A stretch of DNA of 12,368 nt from Filomicrobium sp. Lineage in GTDB: Bacteria; Pseudomonadota; Alphaproteobacteria; Rhizobiales; Hyphomicrobiaceae. Under the pieces are notes generated by a model, which saw only the letters and a program-made list of their open reading frames with translations, was not told the DNA's origin and searched no databases. Positions 6,970 through 12,368 of the stretch are shown piece after piece. The stretch is from positions 1 to 12,368 of the forward strand of contig JAJFHK010000483.1 in NCBI GenBank assembly GCA_021775655.1, given 5' to 3'. Positions within the stretch are counted from its first letter, which is position 1. Each line of letters starts with the position of its first letter. The translations under genes were made by a program, and so were the position numbers.

Positions 6970-7234
6970 ACAGTATCAGCGATTTCTACAGGTGACTGAA
7001 CTATGCCCCTCAAACTCACCAAGCGCGGCAACATCTGGCACCTTGCAGAAACCGTTTCTGGTCGACGCTACCGCGCGAGCACGCGAACTGCTTGCCGAGA
7101 AACTGCCGAGCGAATACGTGCGGAGACGGAAGCGCGCCTCCAGCGTGCAGCACTCTACTGACCGGAAAGCGAAGCCACTTTCGCAGAAGCCGTCGTCGAA
7201 GATCTCGAAGCGGGCAAATGCCCTAAATACGTGA
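6890..7234 (+). pseudogene. Excisionase-like helix-turn-helix gene, 5' end lost
   Basis: In a different frame from lysR, the bases from about 6890 read SERTLKEELRRHGCFSKIGG and then KLYVTPEQYQRFLQ. This is the second half of an excisionase/AlpA-like winged helix (recognition helix, then the wing with K-I-G-G-K-x-Y-V-T). The start codon and first helix are missing; a TTG at 6914 could start a shorter product after GAGGAG but would lack the recognition helix. The frame stays open to TGA at 7232-7234, overlapping the beginning of the integrase by 232 bp in another frame, with a Ser/Lys-rich tail. Xis genes upstream of int are normal in tyrosine-recombinase elements. Assignment rests on this motif and on the neighbour, not on a search. 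Confidence 0.65.
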
Positions 7235-8029
7235 CCCCGCTACTCGACGCCCTCGGCGAAACCAAACTGGCCTCGATCAAGCCCGGCACCATCAAGGCCC
7301 TCGCGCAACGTTTGTACGCGCACGCTAGGCCTGCCACTCAGAACGGCATGTGATTGCACCAGCGAGGGCGATCATCAACCACGCCGCGGATTTGGGACTG
7401 TGTGCTCCAATCCGCGTCAAGAATTTCTCCGTTGCCAGAGTGGAACGCCCGGCCGGCGATCGCGAGTAGATCGACGCCTTTCGCCGAAACTGCGAGAACA
7501 GATACATTCGCTGCTTGGCATTTTTCATGTTCACAACCGGCGCACGGCTGAGTGAAGCCCTTGCCCTTGCGCCAGGTCACCTTGATCTCGACAACAAGCG
7601 GGCGACAATCGAAGTCACGAAGAACGGGGATCCGGGCACCTTTTTTTGACCGACGAACTGGTCGAAGAGCTCCGCGACCTACCCCCGAAACGGACGCTCT
7701 ATGGCCGCGGACCGCTCAAGGTATTTGGCTACGCGCACCACCGGTCGTTCTATTCCATCAGGGACAAGACCATCGAAGCTGCCGGCATCGAACGCCTCAC
7801 GCCTCACGAAGCTGGCCGCCACGGCTTCGCGACTGAGGCAATCGTGAGGTCCGGCATCGACGTCGTCACGACGGCTCGGCTCGGAAACTGGAAAGACACG
7901 AGGGTATTGCTTGAGCGCTATGTGCATCCAAAGGGCCTCAACGGTATCGCCGAATCGGTATTCGGCAGCAGGCGGATTGACACACCAGTGACACAGACAG
8001 AACCAAAATCGAAAAAAAAACGCATTTGA
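7003..8029 (+). pseudogene. Tyrosine-recombinase (phage-type) integrase, broken by two stops and two frameshifts
   Basis: Pieced together, the gene encodes an integrase of about 340 residues. The segments are: MPLKLTKRGNIWHLAETVSG onward, ending at TGA 7159-7161; continuation in the same frame through LLDALGETKLASIKPGTIKA; a one-base loss near 7344, after which the frame reads VIAPARAIINHAADLG; TAG at 7467-7469 (probably a former Trp, giving RE-W-IDAF); FTTGARLSEAL with the box I arginine at 7545-7547; a frameshift in a seven-T run at 7641-7647; and finally LTPHEAGRHGFATEA (H 7805, R 7817), LGNW and LLERYVHP with the nucleophile Tyr at 7919-7921. Every catalytic position is still encoded. The protein would have integrated a prophage or genomic island. 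An ORF from 7646 could still make the C-terminal catalytic fragment but lacks the box I arginine. Confidence 0.9.
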
Positions 8030-8057
8030 AATCAATAAAGTAGTGGATTCTGCAAAG

Positions 8058-8085
8058 CCTCCCGTTGGGGGGAGGTGGCCCACCT
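8058..8085. repeat. G/C-rich hairpin cluster after the integrase remnant
   Basis: CCTCCC (8058-8063) pairs with GGGAGG (8070-8075). AGGTG (8073-8077) can alternatively pair with CACCT (8081-8085), so two hairpins compete for the same bases. The arrangement resembles short palindromic intergenic repeats of rhizobia, but copy number elsewhere cannot be seen from one window. Confidence 0.4.
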
Positions 8086-8105
8086 GAAGGGCTATCCGAA
8101 AGCCT

Positions 8106-8128
8106 GAACGTCCGCAACACCGACGTTC
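8106..8128. repeat. 7-bp inverted repeat, 9-nt loop
   Basis: GAACGTC (8106-8112) and GACGTTC (8122-8128) pair perfectly. It lies between the integrase remnant and the terminator-like hairpin of the outer-membrane protein gene. There is no T-run; function unknown. Confidence 0.4.
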
Positions 8129-8158
8129 GATGGAAGCAACAAAATTCACTAGAAAGCA

Positions 8159-8194
8159 CGAAACGGCGGCGCTTCCAAAAGCACCGCCGTTTCG
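8159..8194 (-). terminator. Strong hairpin, probable terminator of the outer-membrane protein genes
   Basis: CGAAACGGCGG (8159-8169) pairs perfectly with CCGCCGTTTCG (8184-8194). After one C/A mismatch, GCT/AGC extends the stem, leaving a 6-nt loop (8174-8179). It sits 43 bp past the stop of the minus-strand beta-barrel gene, where a terminator is expected. The U-tract is poor on both sides (TGCTTTCT on the minus strand), so it may act as a 3'-end protecting structure or a bidirectional terminator. Confidence 0.6.
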
Positions 8195-8237
8195 CACAGG
8201 GCCCGTCCGCATGCCCTGGAGCTTTAGTCAGACCAAA

Positions 8238-9155
8238 TCAGTTTACTTCAAACCGAATTCCGGCACGCAGTTGGTGTTCGTGCATTTCACCAATCGACAC
8301 TTTCGACGCACCACCGAATTGATCACCGCGGATTTGAATTGCGGCATCCGTCGAGTCGACGAACAGATAGCGGTAGTTAAGGTCGAGCAGCGCGTAGTCA
8401 TTGAGACGATAGCCAACACCCGTCGACAGCATTGCCGCGAATGAAAGATCATGGGTTTTGTCTTTTACGTGCACCCTGTCCCGCTCCGTACGTGGGCTAG
8501 CGCACTGTCCGGTGGCTTCATCGCACCTCCAGGAGGACTCGGCCGTGGTATGCACGCGGCGCAGTTCGTTCCAGGCAAATCCGATACCGCCGCCGATGTA
8601 CGGCGTGAAGCGCGATTGCGGACCGCGGTTGAAGTCGTAATAACCATTGAGCAGGAAGATGCCACCGCTCAACGATGTCTTGTCTTGCACCGTTCCACGG
8701 ACCTCATCCCATTGGCCAGCACGTACTGGCGTATTAAAGTTATAGACGCCTTCGATTTCGACTTCGCCCTTGGTCCGGGTCTCTGCCGTGAGATCAACGC
8801 GGAACTGATTGCCGATGTACATGCCGGCGCCAACACCGACCGTCACGAACGTATCGAAGTCGTCATTGAGCCAGGTCGACGGCAGCTGTTGGCGACCGTA
8901 ATCTCCATCGTCAGCGTAATAGTAGCCCGCCTCCGATGAATCCTGAGCATCACCCATGCCAATACCGGCATCCGCGCGGAAATAGTAGCGCGCCGAGTAT
9001 TCCGGAACCGGAACAGGAGCAGGAACTGGAACCGCTGCCGGCCCAGTATCCTTGATGCTGCCGGCTCCATAATTCCAATCCGCCGCAGAAGCCGGGACAC
9101 TGATCGCGGTGACAACCGCAATCGCGAGCGAAAGGCTGAGTACATTGAGTTTCAT
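8238..9155 (-). CDS. Outer-membrane beta-barrel protein (Omp25/Opa-like), Pro-rich linker
   Basis: From the ATG at 9155 the protein has 305 residues. A signal peptide MKLNVLSLSLAIAVVTAISV ends in PASA, with cleavage expected near A24/A25. Residues 39-52 form a Pro/Val linker (PAAVPVPAPVPVPEY). An amphipathic strand pattern typical of small OmpA/Opa-like barrels follows: RYYFRADAGIGMG, GNQFRVDLTAETR, GYYDFN then FTPYIGGGIGFAWNE, ALLDLNYRYLFVD, and HQLRAGIRFEVN at the end. Two cysteines, C211 and C218, sit in a predicted loop (RCDEATGQCAS) and may form a disulfide. The frame is open 19 codons further upstream, but the signal peptide and an AGAGAG about 11 nt ahead favour this ATG. It lies 96 bp downstream of a related barrel gene. 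Likely a surface structural protein; no transport activity can be claimed. Confidence 0.85.
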   Translation of the reverse strand: MKLNVLSLSLAIAVVTAISVPASAADWNYGAGSIKDTGPAAVPVPAPVPVPEYSARYYFRADAGIGMGDAQDSSEAGYYYADDGDYGRQQLPSTWLNDDFDTFVTVGVGAGMYIGNQFRVDLTAETRTKGEVEIEGVYNFNTPVRAGQWDEVRGTVQDKTSLSGGIFLLNGYYDFNRGPQSRFTPYIGGGIGFAWNELRRVHTTAESSWRCDEATGQCASPRTERDRVHVKDKTHDLSFAAMLSTGVGYRLNDYALLDLNYRYLFVDSTDAAIQIRGDQFGGASKVSIGEMHEHQLRAGIRFEVN

Positions 9156-9251
9156 ATCGTCGATCTCTCTTTTCCGCGGGGCTAGACCGGAACGCGAAAA
9201 AACCGGTGTCACCTAGACTGACATTTGCAAACTTGGCTGGTTTACCGCTGG

Positions 9252-10028
9252 TTAGTTCCAGTCGTAGCGCAGTCCGAACTTCACTTCGTGGGCATGTAGA
9301 TCTTCCAAAGTCGGGTCATTCGAAGTTACGCGGCGACGACCACGCGGCGTCGCGACAAGCGGGCCGGTCGTGGTTTCACCCATGTGCAGAAAGCGATAGC
9401 CAACGTCGAACTTGACCCGGTCGAGCAGCGCCACCGAAACTCCGGCCATCAACGCGCCCGCGACGTCATTTGTGCTGGCCCCTGCAATCGTGCCGGTGCC
9501 TCCGCCCCTAAGTGCAACGGTACCGTCTTTGGTTTCGTGATGGACGTAACCCAAACCCACGCCGATGTAGGGTGTGAACTGCGAACGCAAATCGAAGTCG
9601 TAATAAGCGTTGAACATCACCAGCGTGCTTTCGAGCCCGAAGTCGCGCACGCCAGCAATTCCTGTCGCCGTGCTCGACAGCACACCCGACGCATCTGCCT
9701 CGAAGCGCCGCTCGACGGTTACGTCACCGCGCAAACTAGGCGTGAAGTAGTAGCCGACACCTCCCCCGAGACCCCAAGCCCCGCCCATCTGCTCGCCGAC
9801 CAAATCGTAAATACCGTCTTCGACCATGACCGGGTCGTCATGCTCACCGTACAACCCATCCAGGCGCAGGTAGAACGTGGGACGCGACTGCATCATGGGA
9901 TCAGGCGCGTACGAATCCTTTAGGCGCGCACCATAGGTATCGCCATATAGATCAGCAGCACCGGCAGAACCGGTCCAAAAGGACAATAGGAGAGCGCTCA
10001 ACGCGAGGGCGCCGCTGGTCCTGATCAT
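9252..10028 (-). CDS. Outer-membrane beta-barrel protein (Omp25/Opa-like), paralogue of the downstream gene
   Basis: The 258-residue product has a signal peptide MIRTSGALALSALLLSFWTG followed by SAGA, with cleavage expected near A24/A25. The mature part reads as a small beta-barrel: TFYLRLDGLYGEHDD, GGGVGYYFTPSLRGDVTVER, NAYYDFDLRSQFTPYIGVGL, VKFDVGYRFLHMG and HEVKFGLRYDWN. It shares the YYDF...FTPYIGxGxG block and the H-x-H...RaG/fG-(I/L)-R ending with the next gene, so the two are diverged paralogues. An ATG at 10040 is also in frame; I prefer 10028 because GAGGGG (complement of 10033-10038) is placed 4 nt before it and the signal peptide then starts M-I-R. The closing residue is Asn, not the aromatic common in barrels. 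Role: outer-membrane structure, exact function unknown. Confidence 0.84.
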   Translation of the reverse strand: MIRTSGALALSALLLSFWTGSAGAADLYGDTYGARLKDSYAPDPMMQSRPTFYLRLDGLYGEHDDPVMVEDGIYDLVGEQMGGAWGLGGGVGYYFTPSLRGDVTVERRFEADASGVLSSTATGIAGVRDFGLESTLVMFNAYYDFDLRSQFTPYIGVGLGYVHHETKDGTVALRGGGTGTIAGASTNDVAGALMAGVSVALLDRVKFDVGYRFLHMGETTTGPLVATPRGRRRVTSNDPTLEDLHAHEVKFGLRYDWN

Positions 10029-10032
10029 GATA

Positions 10033-10038
10033 CCCCTC
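10033..10038 (-). promoter_or_regulatory. Ribosome-binding site that favours the 10028 start
   Basis: The minus strand reads GAGGGG, spanning the first codons of the longer reading from 10040 and ending 4 nt before the ATG at 10028. It therefore points to the shorter protein. Confidence 0.6.
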
Positions 10039-10110
10039 ATCGATCAGCCGGCGATTGGCCGACAGGACTTGCAACGCGAAACGTTTTGCTAAGGAGGAGT
10101 ATTCGCCTGG

Positions 10111-10128
10111 AAGGCTTAAAGGAGCCTT
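10111..10128. repeat. Small hairpin between glmM and the beta-barrel genes
   Basis: AAGGCT (10111-10116) and AGCCTT (10123-10128) form a 6-bp stem with a 6-nt loop. It lies 86 bp beyond the glmM stop on the minus strand. There is no U-tract, so termination of glmM here is only possible, not shown. Confidence 0.35.
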
Positions 10129-10214
10129 AATCGGCATCCCAGGACGGAACGAATTGATTTCTGATTGTCATACGCGGCGCCTGAGTGGCTGAATCGCAAC
10201 GCCTGTTTTCGGGC

Positions 10215-11576
10215 CTAAGCCGCCCGAGCAGCGGCGGCACTGACAGCTTCGCAGATATCGCCGACGACTGCCTCGACGAGGTTTTCATCGTCCCCTTCCG
10301 CCATCACGCGGATGACCGGCTCAGTCCCGGAAGCGCGAATCACCAGTCGCCCTGCGTTTCCGAGCTTCGCCTTGGCCGCTTCGATCACTTTCTTGACACT
10401 GCCATCGCCAAGCGGCTCTCCACTTCCGTAACGCACGTTCTTGAGAAGTTGCGGCACGGGCGAGAAGCATGAACAAACTTCTGAAATCGGTCGCTCGCTG
10501 GCGACGGCCACAGCCAAGACCTGCAGAGCAGATACTAAGCCGTCTCCAGTAGTCGTGAAGTCCGATAGCACGATGTGTCCGGACTGTTCGCCGCCAACAT
10601 TAAAACCATGCTTACGCATATACTCGACGACGTAACGGTCACCGACCGGAGTACGCGCCATCGACAGTCCAATATCCTTCAAGTGCCGCTCGAGACCCAG
10701 ATTCGACATAACCGTCGCAACAATACCGCCCGCTGCAAGCTTACCGCGACGATGCCAACTTTCGGCAATCACCGCCATCAGCTGATCACCATCGACGATC
10801 TGTCCTTTTTCATCGACGATGACGACCCGGTCGGCATCTCCATCAAGCGCAACGCCGATGTCCGCGCGAACCTCGCGCACTTTATCGATAAGCGCATCAG
10901 GCGCCGTCGACCCGCACTTGTAGTTGATATTGCGTCCATTCGGCTCGACGCCAATCTTGATCACTTCGGCGCCCAACTCCCAGAAAACGTCCGGAGCAAC
11001 GCGGTATCCTGCACCATTGGCACAATCGACAACGATCCGCAGTCCATCGAAGCGCAGGTTTCTGGGAAGCGTCCGCTTGGCATATTCGACATAACGCTCC
11101 TGCGCGCTCTCAATCCTCTTTGCCCGCCCAATGTCTTCAGCGTGAGCCAGAAGCTCCATCGAATCTGAATCGATGAGGTCCTCGATCCGCTGCTCCATTT
11201 CGTCGGAAAGCTTATAGCCGTCAGGATCGAAAAGCTTGATACCGTTGTCGTCGAATCGGTTGTGGGAAGCTGAAATCATCACGCCCAGGTCGGCCCGGAG
11301 CGAGCGCGTCAACATCGCGACGGCAGGTGTCGGCATGGGTCCAAGCAGGAACACATCCATTCCCACGGATGTAAATCCCGACATGAGGGCTGCTTCAAGC
11401 ATATAGCCGGACAGCCGCGTGTCCTTACCAATGACAACGCGCGGCCGGTGAGTATGGGTTCCGGTCTGGAATACGTTGCCCGCGGCCATGCCGACCTTCA
11501 GGGCGATTTCCGAAGTCATCGGATGGCTGTTGGCGAGCCCCCGGATCCCGTCCGTTCCAAAATAGCGTCTTGCCAT
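10215..11576 (-). CDS. glmM: Phosphoglucosamine mutase GlmM
   Basis: This 453-residue cytoplasmic enzyme converts glucosamine-6-phosphate to glucosamine-1-phosphate, supplying UDP-GlcNAc for peptidoglycan and lipopolysaccharide. All four family sites are visible: [13 protein letters not shown] at the N-terminus; the phosphoserine loop ISASHN with S104; the Mg-binding DGDADR (D245, D247, D249); the sugar-specificity loop GGEQSGH (328-334); and the phosphate-binding RASGTEP (414-420). Length matches the family. The frame is open 12 codons further upstream, but ATG 11576 gives the standard M-x-R-R-Y-F-G-T-D beginning and follows a G-rich stretch. The residue after SASHN is Arg, where Pro is more usual; this is unlikely to abolish activity. 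In many Hyphomicrobiales glmM follows ftsH; here the upstream neighbour is a divergent ParA gene, so this may be a second or relocated copy. Confidence 0.96.
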   Translation of the reverse strand: MARRYFGTDGIRGLANSHPMTSEIALKVGMAAGNVFQTGTHTHRPRVVIGKDTRLSGYMLEAALMSGFTSVGMDVFLLGPMPTPAVAMLTRSLRADLGVMISASHNRFDDNGIKLFDPDGYKLSDEMEQRIEDLIDSDSMELLAHAEDIGRAKRIESAQERYVEYAKRTLPRNLRFDGLRIVVDCANGAGYRVAPDVFWELGAEVIKIGVEPNGRNINYKCGSTAPDALIDKVREVRADIGVALDGDADRVVIVDEKGQIVDGDQLMAVIAESWHRRGKLAAGGIVATVMSNLGLERHLKDIGLSMARTPVGDRYVVEYMRKHGFNVGGEQSGHIVLSDFTTTGDGLVSALQVLAVAVASERPISEVCSCFSPVPQLLKNVRYGSGEPLGDGSVKKVIEAAKAKLGNAGRLVIRASGTEPVIRVMAEGDDENLVEAVVGDICEAVSAAAARAA

Positions 11577-11658
11577 GATACCGCCCCCGACCCTCGCCGT
11601 CCCGCTTGCCAATGCAGCTCACGAATCGAGCTTTAGCATGAACGGGTAAATGGATCTT

Positions 11659-11720
11659 GCGCGCGGTGACCGTCAAGTCTTGCGAAGCCCCCCTCGAGAC
11701 CTTGGACCGTCACCGCGCGC
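11659..11720. repeat. Long inverted repeat upstream of glmM
   Basis: GCGCGCGGTGAC (11659-11670) pairs perfectly with GTCACCGCGCGC (11709-11720). Past one mismatch and one bulge the pairing continues with GTC/GAC and AAG/CTT, leaving a 23-nt loop (11678-11700). It lies 83 bp before the glmM start, within a likely 5' leader or promoter region. It has no T-run, so a regulatory or remnant role is as likely as termination. Confidence 0.6.
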
Positions 11721-12066
11721 TCCCCCAAACCAGTAGGCGACTTCAGGAGTATGCATCGCCAATTTCAAATACACACATCAAATACGATGAGCAAAAGTTA
11801 CTACGTAACCTTCTTAAGTGGCCTACCTGAGCAAACACTAGCAACAAGTACTATCCGCAAAGCACAAGATTCGCGGCTCAGGTTGCACGAATGTTCCACT
11901 CCTGCTGCATCACGCACAACCTAATTCACCAAATTGCTGACCTGCCCAGGGAATCGACGCATATCAATGGTCACTGGTTGCCGCTTCGCCGCGACGCCAG
12001 ATGGCCGCATTACCACGCTTAACGATCAAGCGGCCGGTCTGATGGTTAGCTCGGCGCGTTTGAATT

Positions 12067-12071
12067 GAGGG
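12067..12071 (+). promoter_or_regulatory. Ribosome-binding site of the ParA-like gene
   Basis: GAGGG lies 4 nt before the ATG at 12076, a clear Shine-Dalgarno that supports this start. Confidence 0.65.
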
Positions 12072-12075
12072 TGTC

Positions 12076-12368
12076 ATGGGGTATTTTTTGGCTGTAGCCA
12101 ATCGCAAAGGTGGCGTTGGAAAATCAACGATCTCTGTCATGCTGGCTCATGCTTTCGCTGTATGGGGCGGCAAGCGTGTCTTGCTGATTGATCTCGACGC
12201 ACAGTCGAATTCGTCACTGATCCTGACCGGCAACGCCAATTGGATCGAAGCCCAAAAGAACTCCCTCAATATCGCTGCCTATATCGAAGACAAGATGTAT
12301 GGAAACAACCCGATTGCAGACTATATCCTGCGCGGTGTCGGCGACATTGAAACAGACGACGGCCGACC
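12076..12368 (+). CDS. ParA-family ATPase, 3' end cut by window edge
   Basis: Only the first 97 codons are present; no stop occurs before the edge. The protein opens [20 protein letters not shown], the deviant Walker A motif (K-G-G-V-G-K-S-T, with the extra signature lysine K12) that defines ParA/MinD ATPases. [13 protein letters not shown] is the Walker A' segment with the catalytic Asp. The following region (about residues 60-97, [20 protein letters not shown], then [13 protein letters not shown]) resembles the helical insert of ParA relatives, but I cannot place it in a subgroup. Such proteins position plasmids, chromosomes or protein clusters by ATP-driven binding to the nucleoid. Whether a ParB or another cargo partner follows cannot be seen. 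The start is well supported by GAGGG at 12067-12071. It diverges from glmM across a 499-bp spacer. Confidence 0.88.
   Translation, partial: MGYFLAVANRKGGVGKSTISVMLAHAFAVWGGKRVLLIDLDAQSNSSLILTGNANWIEAQKNSLNIAAYIEDKMYGNNPIADYILRGVGDIETDDGR

Larger units (their letters stand above)
11577..12075. other. Divergent glmM/parA-like intergenic region
   Basis: This spacer must carry the promoters of glmM (minus) and of the ParA-like gene (plus). It holds a strong inverted repeat (11659-11720). It also has GTTAC-TAC-GTAAC at 11797-11809 and an 8-bp inverted repeat ACCTGAGC/GCTCAGGT (11825-11832 and 11876-11883, 43 nt apart). From about 11755 to 11870 it is clearly richer in A/T than its surroundings. 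A 57-codon frame at 11751-11924 has no domain. I see no tRNA or convincing sigma-70 boxes. Confidence 0.55.

Noticed and set aside
7646..8029. 127-codon frame as an independent small recombinase
   Set aside because: It starts inside a T-run frameshift of a longer integrase and lacks the box I arginine, so it is a fragment and not a gene of its own.
9186..9207. ACCGG/CCGGT hairpin between the two beta-barrel genes as a terminator
   Set aside because: Only a 5-bp stem with a 12-nt loop; the T-run is inside the loop, not after the stem, so it does not resemble an intrinsic terminator.
9384..9923. 179-codon plus-strand frame opposite a beta-barrel gene
   Set aside because: It is antisense to a gene with a clear signal peptide and barrel pattern; a shadow frame.
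11751..11924. 57-codon plus-strand frame upstream of the ParA-like gene
   Set aside because: AGGAG sits only 1 nt from the ATG, codon use differs from the neighbours and no family is recognisable; probably chance in an A/T-rich spacer.
1..12368. CRISPR array, tRNA or rRNA genes
   Set aside because: No regularly spaced repeats, no cloverleaf-like sequence and no conserved rRNA segment were seen on either strand.

Overview
The window looks like alphaproteobacterial DNA, most likely Hyphomicrobiales (rhizobia and relatives). I infer this from gene content: two small Omp25/Opa-type beta-barrel proteins, a DUF1127 protein, an XRE regulator paired with a SulP transporter, and an integrase of a type common in rhizobia. 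No database search was possible. It reads as a chromosomal mosaic with much non-coding space and one clearly decayed mobile element.

Left part (1-3730). The window opens inside a ketopantoate-reductase-family gene (+, 5' end missing). A 457-bp gap follows, then a two-gene unit (+): an 86-residue XRE regulator and a SulP anion transporter with a C-terminal STAS domain. A 467-bp gap with no convincing gene separates these from the next block.

Middle left (3731-6398, all minus). A tightly packed operon reads DUF1127 protein, YbfB/YjiJ-type MFS transporter, glutathione S-transferase-like protein, DinB-fold protein. The first two junctions are overlaps (13 nt and 4 nt), and the 4-nt overlap fixes the GST start at a TTG. 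The pairing of an efflux-type carrier with a GST and a DinB-fold (thiol-transferase superfamily) protein suggests detoxification of an electrophile or drug; this is inference. Divergent from it, 76-82 bp away, begins a LysR regulator that would be its natural controller.

Middle right (6475-8237). The LysR gene is cut after about 137 codons and runs directly into the 3' part of an excisionase-like gene, followed by a tyrosine-recombinase integrase broken by two stops and two frameshifts. All recognisable catalytic residues are still encoded. This is the remnant of an integrated element fused to the regulator by deletion. A 208-bp hairpin-rich gap follows.

Right part (8238-12368). Two related outer-membrane beta-barrel genes (minus) lie downstream of a complete glmM (phosphoglucosamine mutase, minus). 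A 499-bp spacer, containing a 12-bp-stem inverted repeat and an A/T-rich stretch, separates glmM from a divergent ParA-family ATPase (+) that runs off the right edge.

No clearly new biological system is proven here. The strongest leads are the lysR-xis-int junction, the four-gene operon left with a damaged regulator, and the glmM/ParA intergenic region.
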